From contig JAAZOM010000005.1 of the NCBI GenBank assembly GCA_012797775.1, positions 1 to 41,589 on the forward strand: a stretch of 41,589 nt of DNA, read 5' to 3'. The translations under genes and the position numbers were made by a program. The notes under the pieces are model-generated. The model was given only the letters and a program-made list of their open reading frames with translations, had not been told where the DNA came from and did no database searches. Below, one piece after another: positions 9,402 through 19,622 of this stretch (its first letter is position 1; each line of letters opens with the position of its first letter). The stretch is from Candidatus Kuenenbacteria bacterium. GTDB taxonomy: Bacteria; Patescibacteriota; Patescibacteriia; UBA2196; GWA2-42-15.

Positions 9402-9428
9402 TTAGCACTCTAATTACTCAAGTGCTAA
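9402..9428 (-). promoter_or_regulatory. CIRCE operator (HrcA-binding site)
   Basis: TTAGCACTC (9402-9410), 9-base spacer, AAGTGCTAA (9420-9428). This differs from the consensus inverted repeat at one base. It lies between the promoter at 9444-9472 and groES, where bound HrcA would block transcription. hrcA itself is not in the window. Confidence 0.93.
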
Positions 9429-9443
9429 TTTCTATCTTATATT

Positions 9444-9472
9444 ATCTTAAAACAACAAAAAAAACCTGTCAA
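9444..9472 (-). promoter_or_regulatory. groES-groEL promoter
   Basis: On the minus strand TTGACA (9467-9472), a 17-base spacer and TAAGAT (9444-9449). Transcription would start just before the CIRCE site, the usual arrangement. Confidence 0.75.
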
Positions 9473-9525
9473 GGCCAACAGGCGTTCCTATCTTTTTATA
9501 ACAAAAAATGGCTAAAATAAAACAA

Positions 9526-10806
9526 CTATACTTCTCTTGCGAATAATCCCAACCCCAAAAATACGCCATATAAACCTGCTGGTAAGGTCCAAAAATAATG
9601 GTCCCACAAACCCAAAAATAAAAAACTCATAAAAAGCACCAGCAAAAAATACCTCTTTCTTTGATAAAGATAAAATAATAAATAAAAAAAGATTATCACC
9701 AAAATTAGAAAACCTACAATCCCCAATTCTACTATCACCAACAAATAAACATTGTGCACCGGCTGGACCTCCCAGATTTTATCTATTTTGTAATAATCTT
9801 TAATTTTAAAAGCATAGTTGCCTATTCCTACCCCCATAATATTCTTACTAAAGATTTCCACTGCCTGATGGTGGCCCAATACCCTTTCTGTGTTTGATTT
9901 TATTTCCAGCCGGCCTTCGCCCCCAATCCCCAACCTAGTAGCCACCAGGGGCCTATATATGATTAACATAATTATCATTATCATTGCCGTCCCGACCAAA
10001 AAATTTTTTGCCTTAATATTTGGCATTTTTCTATTTATATAAAACCAGCTCCATAAATACAATATTAGGAAAACCAACCATGCTCCCCTTGAAAAACTCA
10101 AAAAGATTCCTGAAATTATAAAAAAACCAGTAATCAAAATAAACCTTTTTTGATATTGATCCTTCACCTTACCGAGTAAATAAACCCAAAAAACAAAAGA
10201 TACAACCAAAAAACCCCCTAAAATATTTGGATGCGGCCAGGATCCGTAAGCCCTGAGCCAACGTTCCTCCCCCACTCCCACCACAGACACGCCCAACTCG
10301 TTTACCCTTTGAGCCGCCATTCCCAGCCACTTTGAAGACCATACCGACTGATTTATAAACTGCCACCAAGATAAAAAACCCTGGACAAAGCCAGCACCAA
10401 CAATAGTAATCGCCAGTCTTATCTTAGAAAAATTTATCCCTTGCATTAAATAAAACGCGCCCCAAGCCAAAAACATCCTTACCGCCCAATAAAATGCCAC
10501 GAATTTTTCCGCTGCCCAACTTATCGTTACAAAACAATAAATAGCCAAAATTAAACTAACAACAATCGCCTTATTATTAAATTTATTCTCCGCTTTTTCT
10601 TTTTTAAAAATAAAATAACTCGACCATGAAACAATAAACAATATTATCAAAACAATATCAAAAGCATAAAGGCTAATTCTCCCATATTCAAAAGCCACCC
10701 CGCCAAAATTATGGTCTCTCGCTATCCATCTGACCTGCCAAGGCAAAACAAAAACCAAGATATAAAATAAATATTCTTTAATTTTTTCCAAAGATATTCT
10801 AGGCAT
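9526..10806 (-). CDS. O-antigen-ligase-like polytopic membrane protein
   Basis: A 426-residue protein with about ten to twelve hydrophobic segments. A long loop (about 300-345) holds a conserved-looking GVGIGNYAF followed by HNVYLLVIVELGIVG, as in the Wzy_C/WaaL O-antigen ligase family, where the periplasmic loop and His transfer glycan chains from undecaprenyl diphosphate. The mid-protein HPNILGG and RGAW motifs are also typical. Inferred role: ligation or polymerisation of a surface polysaccharide, or protein O-glycosylation; the acceptor cannot be told. It overlaps the upstream nucleotidyltransferase-like gene by 8 bases, so the two are probably translationally coupled. uppP and a membrane glycosyltransferase further on fit the same envelope pathway. 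Confidence 0.8.
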   Translation of the reverse strand: MPRISLEKIKEYLFYILVFVLPWQVRWIARDHNFGGVAFEYGRISLYAFDIVLIILFIVSWSSYFIFKKEKAENKFNNKAIVVSLILAIYCFVTISWAAEKFVAFYWAVRMFLAWGAFYLMQGINFSKIRLAITIVGAGFVQGFLSWWQFINQSVWSSKWLGMAAQRVNELGVSVVGVGEERWLRAYGSWPHPNILGGFLVVSFVFWVYLLGKVKDQYQKRFILITGFFIISGIFLSFSRGAWLVFLILYLWSWFYINRKMPNIKAKNFLVGTAMIMIIMLIIYRPLVATRLGIGGEGRLEIKSNTERVLGHHQAVEIFSKNIMGVGIGNYAFKIKDYYKIDKIWEVQPVHNVYLLVIVELGIVGFLILVIIFFYLLFYLYQRKRYFLLVLFMSFLFLGLWDHYFWTLPAGLYGVFLGLGLFAREV

Positions 10807-11716
10807 TTATTTTATTATTAAAAACTTGATTCCTTATTTCCTCTCTCTTGTCGTTAAGGTGTAGTTTTAAAATTTTGTCACTGATTATTACTTTTTTGTC
10901 TTCCTTGTTGGCGGCGGCTATTAATCGCTTTGGCATTATTTTATACTGTATTTTCCTATACCAACTCTCTGGCAGAATAAAAAATATTCTTTCAAAAAAC
11001 CTCTTTAAATACCCCCTGCCTTCTCCAATCATAAATTTTTCCGCCTCCTGTTGGTAGATAAAATTTGGCAAATAATATTTTATCCAATTATTTTCTCTGA
11101 TAAATTTTTTCCACAATCCTCCCTCCGAATATATCAAGAGGTGTTGCGCCGTCAAATAAACCAAATGAATATCATCATCTCCTATTTTTGTTTTTTCAAA
11201 ACCCAGGGAATCTTCATCGGCAAAATAACTCAAACAAACCTTATTTCTTGAACCATTTGGACTTGGCCTTTGGCGAAAAACTTTCATCAAAAACACTGAC
11301 CAAAATCTGGCCGTCCAGATTCTCCCCCTCTTTGTCACTATAAAAAAATCTATATCAGACTCATTATCGGCGTTTAAATAACCCAAATTACTGCAAACTG
11401 CCACCATTAAAATACCCGGCAATAAACTAAAAACCCTGCTCACGACCCTGGCTTTTTTTATTTTATTGACGGCGAATTGTTCTCTCTCTCTTCTCTTTTT
11501 GAGCAGTTCTCTGCGCCCAAATAAAAAATAAAAATCTCCGCTTCTTTCTATCTTTGCGCGCTTCTCTAGCACTGACAGCCCTCCATTAATCTCTTGGTGA
11601 CCGAAAGTATGAGTCGCAAACAAATACCTAAAAATTTCCTCTTCTTTTAGAGGATAATCAAATAAGTCAAAATAATGAAATGTTATTAAAAGACTCTTTT
11701 CAAGTTCTACTCCCAT
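10799..11716 (-). CDS. Nucleotidyltransferase-fold protein
   Basis: A 305-residue protein. An N-terminal winged-helix-like stretch (FDYPLKEEEIFRYLF, about 19-33) is followed by an NTase-fold core with SNLGYLNADNESDIDFFIVT (about 109-128), where D121 and D123 would bind metal. The C-terminal half is helical and basic. NTase proteins of this form are common in CPR, often beside envelope glycan genes; the substrate is not predictable. It overlaps the ligase-like gene by 8 bases (ATG of the latter at 10806 inside this gene's end), implying joint expression. No TM segment is clear. Confidence 0.65.
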   Translation of the reverse strand: MGVELEKSLLITFHYFDLFDYPLKEEEIFRYLFATHTFGHQEINGGLSVLEKRAKIERSGDFYFLFGRRELLKKRREREQFAVNKIKKARVVSRVFSLLPGILMVAVCSNLGYLNADNESDIDFFIVTKRGRIWTARFWSVFLMKVFRQRPSPNGSRNKVCLSYFADEDSLGFEKTKIGDDDIHLVYLTAQHLLIYSEGGLWKKFIRENNWIKYYLPNFIYQQEAEKFMIGEGRGYLKRFFERIFFILPESWYRKIQYKIMPKRLIAAANKEDKKVIISDKILKLHLNDKREEIRNQVFNNKINA

Positions 11717-11794
11717 GTCTTAAGTTTAACCCAAAGCTTTGCAATTAACAACAAGGGCATTAAAAATAGAAAATCGGTTAGGGCGCCATAAACA

Positions 11795-11826
11795 AAAACG
11801 GGAAACCACTTCGGTTCCCTATTTTT
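11795..11826 (-). terminator. uvrA terminator
   Basis: GGGAA-a-CC (11800-11807) pairs with GG-TTCCC (11813-11819), extended by flanking A and T runs on both strands. It lies just past the uvrA stop. Confidence 0.6.
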
Positions 11827-11830
11827 GTCG

Positions 11831-14635
11831 TTATTTTTTACCTGCTTTCAAAATGTCCTTCAAATATTGGCCAGTATAACTCTTTTTAATATTAGCCACC
11901 TGCTCTGGCGTACCCGCCGCCACTATTTCGCCTCCTTTATCCCCGCCCTCTGGCCCCAAATCAATTATGTGATCTGCACATTTTATCATCTCCATATTGT
12001 GTTCCACCACCACTACCGTATTCCCCTTGTCCACCAATTTATTCAAAATATTTAACAATTTTCTGACATCCTCAAAGTGTAAACCAATTGTCGGCTCATC
12101 TAAAATATATAAAGTCCTACCAGTATCTCTCCTAGAAAGCTCTGTGGCCAATTTTATTCTTTGCGCTTCTCCACCAGACAGTGTTGGTGCTGATTGACCC
12201 AGATGCAAATAACCAAGGCCCACATCGTTCAAAACTTTTAATTTGTTTTTAACCAGCGATATATCATCAAAAAACCTCAAGGCTTCTTCTACTGTCATTT
12301 CTAATACATCAGCAATGTTTTTCCCACGCCAATAAATTTCCAAGGCCTCACTATTATATCTTCTGCCATGGCAATCCTCGCACTCTAAATATAAATCCGG
12401 CAAAAAATTCATCTCAACACTCATCGTGCCATCTCCCTGGCAAGCTTCGCATCTTCCACCTTTTACATTAAAAGAAAAATATCCCTGATCAAATCCTTTT
12501 ATTCTTGCCTCCGGCACCCTCGCAAATAAATCACGAATATTTGTGAAGACACCGGTATATGTTGCCGCGTTCGACCTTGGTGTCCTGCCAATAGGCGACT
12601 GATCTATCGTCACCGCCTTATTTATATTTTCTAAACCGTCTATCCCCTTACATGCTCCCGGCTGATCTTTAGTATTATAAAAATAATTGGCCAGATATTT
12701 TGACAAAATATCCTCCACCAATGTCGACTTGCCTGAACCGGAAACACCAGTAATACAGACCATGGTTCCGAGCGGAATATCTATATCTATCTTCTTTAAA
12801 TTAAATTCACTTGCTTCTTTTATTGTTATTTTTTTGCCGTTTCCCTTCCTCCTGATTTTTGGTATCTCAATATTTTTTCTTCCCGACAGATAATCACCAG
12901 TTAGAGATCCTTTGTTTTTTATGATCTCTTTTGGCCCACCCTCTGCTACCACCATCCCTCCGTGCCTGCCAGCGCCCGGGCCCATATCCACTACCCAATC
13001 AGCCTCCCTAATAATTGTCGCATCATGCTCTACTACCACCACGGTATTTTCCAGATCTCTTAATTCTTTTAAAATATAAATCAACTTTTGGTTATCCCTC
13101 TCGTGCAACCCTATAGATGGCTCATCAAGTACATACAAAATTCCAGACAAATCAGAAGTAATCTGGGTCGATAAACGTATCTTGGCTGCCTCTCCCCCAG
13201 ACAAAGTAACCGCTGACCGGTCAAGCGTCAAATAATCCAAACCAATATTTATCAAAACACCTACTCTTTCTTTTATCTCTTTTACTAGTGGCTCAGCTAT
13301 TTGTTTGGCTCTAGCTGCCAATTTTAAGTTAGCCAAAAATTCCAACATCTTTGGCAAATCCATCTGTGCCACATCGCTAATATTTTTTTCTCCTATTTTT
13401 ATAGACAAAACCTCCTTTTTTAATCTTTTACCCTGGCAGTCACTGCATTCTTTTTTCCTCATATACTTCTCTATCTCCCCTCTAATATAATCAGATTCCG
13501 TCTCTTTATAACGCCTCAGGAGATTGTTTGCCACCCCCTCATATTCACCGCCCATTTCTCTATCCCCATAAAACAAAGCCCCCTGCTGTTTTTTATTTAA
13601 ATCCTTTATTGGTGTGTCGACAGAAAAACCATATTTCTTACTTATTTCAACCAATTCCGGCATTTGGCTTTCTTGTATGTTGCCGCTCATTCTGCTCCAT
13701 GGTCTTATTGCCCCCTCAGCCAAAGACAAGTTCTTATTCGGCACCACCAAATCAGGCTCTACTTCTAATTTCACCCCCAGGCCGCCACAGGCACGACAGG
13801 CACCAAGCGGAGAATTAAAAGAAAAAATATTATTTTCAATTGGCATTAACCCAATATTGCATCTGGGGCAAACTAAATTTTCAGAATAATTATAATCTCT
13901 CTGTTTTTCAATATCATACACCACCACCTCGCCATCACCGATTTCCAGTGCTTTGTCGAGCAATTTTAAAAATTCTTCTTTCTTTTTATCGTCGCTGTCT
14001 TTTTCTTTGTCTCCGACTATAACCTCTATTGAGTGCTTCCTATTTTTGTCCATATCCATTTCCAACGCCTCATCCAAAGAACAGAAATAGCCATCTGCTC
14101 TAACCTGACTATATTTTGCTTCCTTTACTCTCTCCAAAATATTTTTTTGAGCGCCCTTCTTGTTTCTTACCACCGGCGCCAACAAAAAAACAGATTCTGC
14201 TCTATGCTGACGCCAGATCTGTTCTTTGATTTGCTCTTTATTTTTCTTGGCAATAGTTTGGCCGCAGCTAGGACAGTGTGCCTCGCCGGTTTTGGCAAAA
14301 AGTATTCTTAAATAATCATAAACCTCCGTCATTGTCCCCACGGTTGATCTTGGATTATTGGTGGCTGGCCTTTGGTCAATGGCGATTGCCGGTGACAGCC
14401 CCTCTATTTTATCCACCTCTGGTTTGTCTTTCAATCCTAAAAATTGCCGAGCATAAGTTGATAAGCTTTCCACATAAAGTCTTTGTCCCTCGGCAAAAAT
14501 AGTATCAAATGCCAGACTAGACTTGCCCGAACCAGAAAGCCCGGTTATTACTACCAACTTATTCTTTGGTAAATCAATATTTATATTTTTTAAATTATGA
14601 ACACGTGCTCCCCTTATTTTGATCAACTTGCCCAT
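11831..14635 (-). CDS. uvrA: UvrABC excision nuclease subunit A
   Basis: Damage-sensing ATPase of nucleotide excision repair, acting as a dimer that loads UvrB. The 934-residue product is full length. Two ABC-type halves are visible: Walker [10 protein letters not shown] (about 33-41) and GVSGSGKST (about 640), signatures [15 protein letters not shown] and [15 protein letters not shown], and the [10 protein letters not shown] Walker B. Zinc-finger cysteines are kept: CPRC...CRACGG in the first half and CEAC...CEDCHG in the second. The start ATG 14635 gives the standard beginning ([17 protein letters not shown]). Its promoter at 14661-14689 faces away from priA. No lexA-type operator was recognised upstream. 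Confidence 0.97.
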   Translation of the reverse strand: MGKLIKIRGARVHNLKNINIDLPKNKLVVITGLSGSGKSSLAFDTIFAEGQRLYVESLSTYARQFLGLKDKPEVDKIEGLSPAIAIDQRPATNNPRSTVGTMTEVYDYLRILFAKTGEAHCPSCGQTIAKKNKEQIKEQIWRQHRAESVFLLAPVVRNKKGAQKNILERVKEAKYSQVRADGYFCSLDEALEMDMDKNRKHSIEVIVGDKEKDSDDKKKEEFLKLLDKALEIGDGEVVVYDIEKQRDYNYSENLVCPRCNIGLMPIENNIFSFNSPLGACRACGGLGVKLEVEPDLVVPNKNLSLAEGAIRPWSRMSGNIQESQMPELVEISKKYGFSVDTPIKDLNKKQQGALFYGDREMGGEYEGVANNLLRRYKETESDYIRGEIEKYMRKKECSDCQGKRLKKEVLSIKIGEKNISDVAQMDLPKMLEFLANLKLAARAKQIAEPLVKEIKERVGVLINIGLDYLTLDRSAVTLSGGEAAKIRLSTQITSDLSGILYVLDEPSIGLHERDNQKLIYILKELRDLENTVVVVEHDATIIREADWVVDMGPGAGRHGGMVVAEGGPKEIIKNKGSLTGDYLSGRKNIEIPKIRRKGNGKKITIKEASEFNLKKIDIDIPLGTMVCITGVSGSGKSTLVEDILSKYLANYFYNTKDQPGACKGIDGLENINKAVTIDQSPIGRTPRSNAATYTGVFTNIRDLFARVPEARIKGFDQGYFSFNVKGGRCEACQGDGTMSVEMNFLPDLYLECEDCHGRRYNSEALEIYWRGKNIADVLEMTVEEALRFFDDISLVKNKLKVLNDVGLGYLHLGQSAPTLSGGEAQRIKLATELSRRDTGRTLYILDEPTIGLHFEDVRKLLNILNKLVDKGNTVVVVEHNMEMIKCADHIIDLGPEGGDKGGEIVAAGTPEQVANIKKSYTGQYLKDILKAGKK

Positions 14636-14660
14636 AAATACTATAAATTAGCTTGGGAGC

Positions 14661-14689
14661 ATTATACTACTTTTTACCAGCATAGTCAA
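14661..14689 (-). promoter_or_regulatory. uvrA promoter
   Basis: Minus strand: TTGACT (14684-14689), 17-base spacer, TATAAT (14661-14666), 26 bases ahead of the uvrA start. Confidence 0.75.
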
Positions 14690-14762
14690 TCTGTAGCCGC
14701 CACCGGCCAAAAATACCGCCCCAAATTTTTATATTTTTGTGTTTTAATGATATATTTATCTT

Positions 14763-16586
14763 ATGATTGCCGATATAATACCCTGTCAAAAAATGCCCCG
14801 TGCCCTGTCTCTACTCAGCTACCAAATTCCCCAAGAATATGAGGATGTTATTAAAATTGGACAAATTTGGGAAATTCCACTTAGACAATCTACTACCCGC
14901 GGCATAGTGGCTGATATCAAAAAAAATGCCCGCCATGGACTAAAATTAAAATGGCTCAAAAAAATAATAAACAAAAAAACCATATTTACAGAACAACAAC
15001 TCAAATTATTTATTAACCTCGGCGATTATTACGGTGTTTCCGCCTCTCTTTTTATACACTGCAACCTCCCAAAAATTATAAAAAATGAGTGGGACCAATT
15101 TTTGGAACCACAAAAACCAATCGATCGGCCAGAACAAAAAAAAGAGAATATTGAATATTTTTGGTGGGGCGAACGAAAACAAAAACTTTCTCATTATCAA
15201 AAAAATATCCACCGCTATTCTAAACTTGGCCAAGTGCTCATAGTCGTCCCACAAATCTCTGATATTGAAAATATCGTCTCTACTCTAAAAATATATCCCG
15301 AGGATCTTTGTGTAATCAACAGCCAGATCTCTCGCTCGGCCCAAATTAAGGCATGGCAATCAGCCCTAAACGGCAATAAAAAAATATTTATTGGCACTCG
15401 CCTTTCTTGCTTTCTTCCTTTTACTAATCTTCAACTTATCATTGTTGATGATGAACATGCCCCTGACCACAAACAATACGATATGGCCCCTCGCTACGCT
15501 GTAAAAAAAGTTTGCCAGCTAATAAGCTCTGAACAAAAAACTAAAATTATATTTTTATCGCCCTCTCCTTCGATAGAAAACTACTACGAGTTCTCACCGC
15601 ATTATCACTCAATAAAAAATACCGAGCCAGATATTATCAACCTAGAAAATGAGTTAAAAAACAAAAATTATACCTTCGTCTCCGACCGCCTAAAAAAAGA
15701 AATACAAACGACTATTGATAGTGGCAAAAAAACCTTTCTCTTTGTGAATAAAAAAGGTGAGTCCAACCACAATTATTGTACTGATTGTGGCCATACTTTT
15801 AATTGTCCTTCTTGCCTGTTATCACTTATTAAAACGAAAGAGTCTAAATTGGCCTGCTATTACTGCCACTACGAGGAAGATTTTCCTCCTTTCTGCCCAA
15901 AATGCCACGGGCCCAATTTCCGGTCTCTCGGCCTTGGCATAGAAAAAATAGCAAAAAATATAAAAAAAATTCTACCCGAAACAACAATCTCTTACCTCAC
16001 CAAAGAAAGCCCAGACAAAACAATCAACAACGCTCAAATAATAGTTGGCACAAAATTCGCTACAAACAAAATAAATTGGCCTCAAATAGGATTGATTGGG
16101 GTCATAAATGCCGACCAACTCTGGCAACATTCGGAATTTATGGCCAAAGAAAGAGCTTATCAGACACTTATAAATATCTTGACCAGAGCCCCAAAAAATG
16201 CTAAAATAATAATCCAAACATTCAGCCCTGAGAATACTATTATAAGATCAATTCAAAAAAACAAACCGGCTATCTTTTATCAAGAAGAGCTGACTTATAG
16301 AAAAAAATTTTTTTACCCGCCCTTCTCACGCCTCATAAAAATCAGCACTCAAAATAAAAACGAAAAACCTGCCCTCGACCAAGCAAAAAAAATATATGAA
16401 AATCTCCAAAAAATAAAAGGGGCTGAAATAAGTACTCCGCTGTCTATCGGCCGCCACATCCTCCGTGGACGCTATAAATTCAATATTATTATCAAACTAA
16501 AAGATATTTCTATCTTGCCCACTATATTCAAAGTATTACCAAATGACTGCCTTATCGATGTGGACCCGCAAACATTATTAAATTAA
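14763..16586 (+). CDS. priA: PriA-family primosomal protein with degenerate ATPase motifs
   Basis: PriA recognises stalled forks and reloads the replicative helicase. The 607-residue product (family norm about 730) aligns by eye along its whole length: N-terminal DNA-binding domain (start at M1 keeps the IADIIP...IWEIPL pattern), helicase core, eight zinc-binding Cys in four CXXC pairs (339/342, 348/351, 365/368, 378/381), and the C-terminal FFYPPFSRLIKI motif. Yet Walker A, normally GVTGSGKT, is absent (EYFWWGERKQ near 131-140); motif II reads DDEH (229-232) rather than DEEH; motif III reads LSPSPSIEN; motif VI, normally AGRAGR, reads LTRAPK (473-478). The ATPase is therefore probably inactive while the structural role remains. 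First gene of priA-def-fmt; 2 bases separate it from def. Confidence 0.85.
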   Translation: MIADIIPCQKMPRALSLLSYQIPQEYEDVIKIGQIWEIPLRQSTTRGIVADIKKNARHGLKLKWLKKIINKKTIFTEQQLKLFINLGDYYGVSASLFIHCNLPKIIKNEWDQFLEPQKPIDRPEQKKENIEYFWWGERKQKLSHYQKNIHRYSKLGQVLIVVPQISDIENIVSTLKIYPEDLCVINSQISRSAQIKAWQSALNGNKKIFIGTRLSCFLPFTNLQLIIVDDEHAPDHKQYDMAPRYAVKKVCQLISSEQKTKIIFLSPSPSIENYYEFSPHYHSIKNTEPDIINLENELKNKNYTFVSDRLKKEIQTTIDSGKKTFLFVNKKGESNHNYCTDCGHTFNCPSCLLSLIKTKESKLACYYCHYEEDFPPFCPKCHGPNFRSLGLGIEKIAKNIKKILPETTISYLTKESPDKTINNAQIIVGTKFATNKINWPQIGLIGVINADQLWQHSEFMAKERAYQTLINILTRAPKNAKIIIQTFSPENTIIRSIQKNKPAIFYQEELTYRKKFFYPPFSRLIKISTQNKNEKPALDQAKKIYENLQKIKGAEISTPLSIGRHILRGRYKFNIIIKLKDISILPTIFKVLPNDCLIDVDPQTLLN

Positions 16587-16588
16587 AT

Positions 16589-17047
16589 ATGGCCAGACTA
16601 AAAATTTTTACTATTACTCAAAATGAAGATATCCTCCGCCAAGTCTCCAAAGAGCTTGACCCCTCTTTATTATTTCAAAAAGATTGGCAAGAATTTATTA
16701 ATGATTTCAAAGAAACCATGTATGCCGCCGATGGCGTCGGTCTCGCCGCACCACAGGTGGGAAAAAATTTACGCCTTATCGCAATCGACATAGAAGGCGA
16801 GCCCTTAGTCATGGTCAACCCACAAATTACCAAAAAATCATGGCTCAGAGCAACCGCCGAAGAAGGATGCCTCTCCGTACCCAAAATCTATGGGCCAGTC
16901 AAGCGTCATAAAAAAATAACCGTCAAATTTATCGACGAAAAAGGCAAACAGCAAAAAAATATTTATCGCGACCTTGCTGCTCGAGTCATCCAGCATGAGG
17001 TTGACCACCTAGACGGTGTTTTGTTTATCGATAAAATTAGCAAATGA
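16589..17047 (+). CDS. def: Peptide deformylase
   Basis: Removes the formyl group from the N-terminal Met of new proteins; a metal enzyme near the ribosome exit. The 152-residue product has all three motifs: GVGLAAPQVG (49-58), EGCLSVP (92-98, metal ligand C94) and QHEVDHLDG (135-143, ligands H136 and H140, catalytic E137). It starts 2 bases after priA and its TGA stop overlaps the fmt ATG (ATGA), so the two formyl-cycle enzymes are translationally coupled. TGA used as stop here rules out the Gracilibacteria/SR1 code. Confidence 0.97.
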   Translation: MARLKIFTITQNEDILRQVSKELDPSLLFQKDWQEFINDFKETMYAADGVGLAAPQVGKNLRLIAIDIEGEPLVMVNPQITKKSWLRATAEEGCLSVPKIYGPVKRHKKITVKFIDEKGKQQKNIYRDLAARVIQHEVDHLDGVLFIDKISK

Positions 17048-17988
17048 ACATAACCAACAAACCCAAAATAATATTTTTTGGCACTTCTGAATTTGCTGCT
17101 ACAATCCTAAAAAAACTGCACCAATCCAACATCTGTGATATACCCCTTGTTGTCACTCAACCCGATGAGCCAAAAGGCCGCCAGCAGCTGCTTGCCCCTC
17201 CCCCGATAAAAGAAGCTGCCAGAAATCTTGACCTCAGTTTTATTCAACCCAAAAAACTAGATCATGATTTTGAAAAAATAATAAAAACAGTCAACGCTGA
17301 TGCTTTTATTGTCGTCGCTTATGGTAAAATAATACCAAAATCAATACTAGATTTGCCAACCCTTGGCTGTATAAATATTCATCCCTCTCTCCTACCTCTC
17401 TATCGTGGACCATCGCCCATCCAGACTTCCCTCCTCAATGGCGACAAAAAAACCGGTACAACCATCATGGTTTTGGACGAAAAAATGGACCATGGCCCAA
17501 TCTTAAAACAAATAGACTACCCTATTTCCCCAAACGATACTTTTATTACTCTTTCGAAAAAGCTAGCAGAAGCCAGCGCTGAATTATTAATTGATATATT
17601 CCTAGATTTTTATAATAATAAAATAAAACCGCAACAACAAGATCATACTCGCGCTACTTATACCAAAATTATTGAGAGAAAAGATGGTCAAATAGACTGG
17701 TCAAATACCGCCCAAAAAATCTACGATCAATGGCGCGCTTTTATTCTTTGGCCCAATATCTTTTCACATATTAAAGTTAACAATAAAAATATCCTCATCA
17801 AATTCAATGAACTAAAAATCAGCGACAACAAACCAAATAGTGATTATCCCCCAGGGCAACTTTTTGTCTATAATGAAAAACTCCTTGCCGCTTGTGGCCA
17901 AAATACTTATTTAGAAATTGCACAACTTCAACCCGAGGGTAAAAAAATAATGTCAGCGCTAGAGTTCATCAATGGCCATCTGAAATAG
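17044..17988 (+). CDS. fmt: Methionyl-tRNA formyltransferase
   Basis: Formylates initiator Met-tRNA with 10-formyl-tetrahydrofolate. The 314-residue product is normal length. The N-terminal Rossmann domain starts KIIFFGTSEFA; the catalytic triad region is complete: N111 and H113 in CINIHPSLLPLYRGPSPIQ, and D149 in MDHGPIL. The C-terminal OB-like domain (about 205-314) has DGQIDWSNTAQKIYDQWRAF. The gene overlaps def by 4 bases and ends before a strong terminator at 18000-18033. Confidence 0.97.
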   Translation: MNITNKPKIIFFGTSEFAATILKKLHQSNICDIPLVVTQPDEPKGRQQLLAPPPIKEAARNLDLSFIQPKKLDHDFEKIIKTVNADAFIVVAYGKIIPKSILDLPTLGCINIHPSLLPLYRGPSPIQTSLLNGDKKTGTTIMVLDEKMDHGPILKQIDYPISPNDTFITLSKKLAEASAELLIDIFLDFYNNKIKPQQQDHTRATYTKIIERKDGQIDWSNTAQKIYDQWRAFILWPNIFSHIKVNNKNILIKFNELKISDNKPNSDYPPGQLFVYNEKLLAACGQNTYLEIAQLQPEGKKIMSALEFINGHLK

Positions 17989-17999
17989 AAAAACCAAAT

Positions 18000-18033
18000 A
18001 AACACCGCCCCGATAAATATCGGGGCGGTGTTT
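18000..18033. terminator. Bidirectional terminator between fmt and the glycosyltransferase gene
   Basis: A perfect 16-bp stem (18000-18015 with 18018-18033, GC-rich core CCGCCCCG) between convergent genes. The plus side continues TTTATATATTTATA. Confidence 0.75.
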
Positions 18034-18073
18034 ATATATTTATATATTCGTAACTGATTAACATATTAGCAGA

Positions 18074-19564
18074 TTACTTCCGCACCTTCTTTGTCACATC
18101 AAACCCCAAATATTTACCCAATGCCAACCTCGTCTGCGCCTCTATCGCCGGCAAAGAACCAAAAGCTATCATTGTCACCGGAACCAATATCCATTGTAAT
18201 ATTATAAAAATCCAACGCCAAGCACCCTTTTTTTGAATTGGTCGTTTTGGCATCATAATAGTCGCCAAAAAACCACCCACCAAAATACCCACCATAGAAT
18301 AAGTCATTATCTGATCTAAAGCCAATGGCGCCTGCTGCACCAAAACCGCATCAATACCTTTCCAAGAAGCCACCTTGAGCGGCAACCAACCCATCACAGT
18401 AATAATTATAGGTGCCGTTGCCCAAGACAACTCACCCTCCACTAAAAGAAAAAGCATTCTCGCTTTTTTAAACCAACTAATCTTTTTATATTTAAACCAG
18501 CTGACCACCTCATACGGAAAATGTTCTACCGCTGAGGCCCACCGACGCATCTGTTTGTATTGATATTTTATTGTCTCCCAAATTGTCTCCCCCAAAACCG
18601 TATCCATATAAACTGGCACATATATTGGCACTGTTTTATAATCCCCTTCATAATGGTAAAAGCACTGCAAAAATATTCTTGAATCTTCTACTACTGACTT
18701 GGTATCCCAAAAATCCACAGCGTTGAGCGCTTCAAAACTCATGCTATGAGAAAAACAGGTGAGCAATCTTTCCGGCCTACCCATCTCTGCCATCAGCCAA
18801 AATGTCGTTGAGCTAGATACAACTCGACTAAAAGATGGGGCGTCCCAAATATTATTGAAATAAAAAGTTATTGGCTGGTAAGCAGTCTGAGCAGGCTTTT
18901 CCTGCTGCAAATAAGTATATGACAAACAAGCAAAATAATTGTCATGTGCTATAGTGTCGCTATCAAACAAAGATAAAATTATCTTATCAAAGGAAATATT
19001 CGCCGGCTTTATAATTTCTTCTCTGGCCTTTTTGGCCGCCCATTTAGCATTTGATCCCTTGCCCTTCAGCTCTGTCGGCGGCGGGATGGGATGCACATAA
19101 AATTCTAGGGCATAAAAAACACCCCTATATTTTTCCTTTAGCTCTTCTGCCCATTTTTTATATTCCTCAGTTTCCTCGCCCCGTTCTTCTCTTGTCCATA
19201 CAACAATCATCTTTCTTTTATCATAATTAGCCCTAGCCAAAGACTCTATTGCTGAATAGATCACTTCCTTTGGCTCCTTGTAGGTTGGTAAAAGAATAAA
19301 ATGATAAAGACTTTCATAGCCCTTCATCTCTTCTAATTTCTGATTCCAATTCATCTTTATGGCTCGCCTATAATGCATCCACGAATATGATAAATAAAAA
19401 ACATAATAGATAATTCTAACCAACCACAAAAAATCAAAAATTATTATAATATAAATGGCGGTTATTGGATCAACAAAAGACAAAATTATCACCACAAAAA
19501 AAACCAGCCAAACCAAAGTGGCCGGTATTACCTCCAATATTCTATATTTAGTCCTATATTCCAT
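18074..19564 (-). CDS. Membrane glycosyltransferase, family 2 / cellulose-synthase-like
   Basis: A 496-residue processive-type GT-A enzyme. Two N-terminal TM segments (about 10-32 and 36-60), a cytosolic catalytic domain with LLPTYKEP (91-98), FDSDT (200-204, DXD), VVEDSRIF (291-298, TED-like base) and QMRRW (338-342, the Q(R/Q)XRW signature), then four or so C-terminal TM segments. The substrate is not predictable; the family makes beta-linked polysaccharides or transfers sugars to lipid carriers. It is co-oriented with uppP, 58 bases away, which recycles the undecaprenyl carrier, supporting an envelope glycan role. Confidence 0.82.
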   Translation of the reverse strand: MEYRTKYRILEVIPATLVWLVFFVVIILSFVDPITAIYIIIIFDFLWLVRIIYYVFYLSYSWMHYRRAIKMNWNQKLEEMKGYESLYHFILLPTYKEPKEVIYSAIESLARANYDKRKMIVVWTREERGEETEEYKKWAEELKEKYRGVFYALEFYVHPIPPPTELKGKGSNAKWAAKKAREEIIKPANISFDKIILSLFDSDTIAHDNYFACLSYTYLQQEKPAQTAYQPITFYFNNIWDAPSFSRVVSSSTTFWLMAEMGRPERLLTCFSHSMSFEALNAVDFWDTKSVVEDSRIFLQCFYHYEGDYKTVPIYVPVYMDTVLGETIWETIKYQYKQMRRWASAVEHFPYEVVSWFKYKKISWFKKARMLFLLVEGELSWATAPIIITVMGWLPLKVASWKGIDAVLVQQAPLALDQIMTYSMVGILVGGFLATIMMPKRPIQKKGAWRWIFIILQWILVPVTMIAFGSLPAIEAQTRLALGKYLGFDVTKKVRK

Positions 19565-19622
19565 CTTGTTTATGGCTTAATACCCACTATCTAACCATCT
19601 TTACCAAAATCTGTCTAGTTCT

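Noticed and set aside
16589-17047. Alternative genetic code (TGA as Gly)
   Set aside because: TGA is a true stop for def, placed in the ATGA overlap with fmt, and Trp codons are all TGG.
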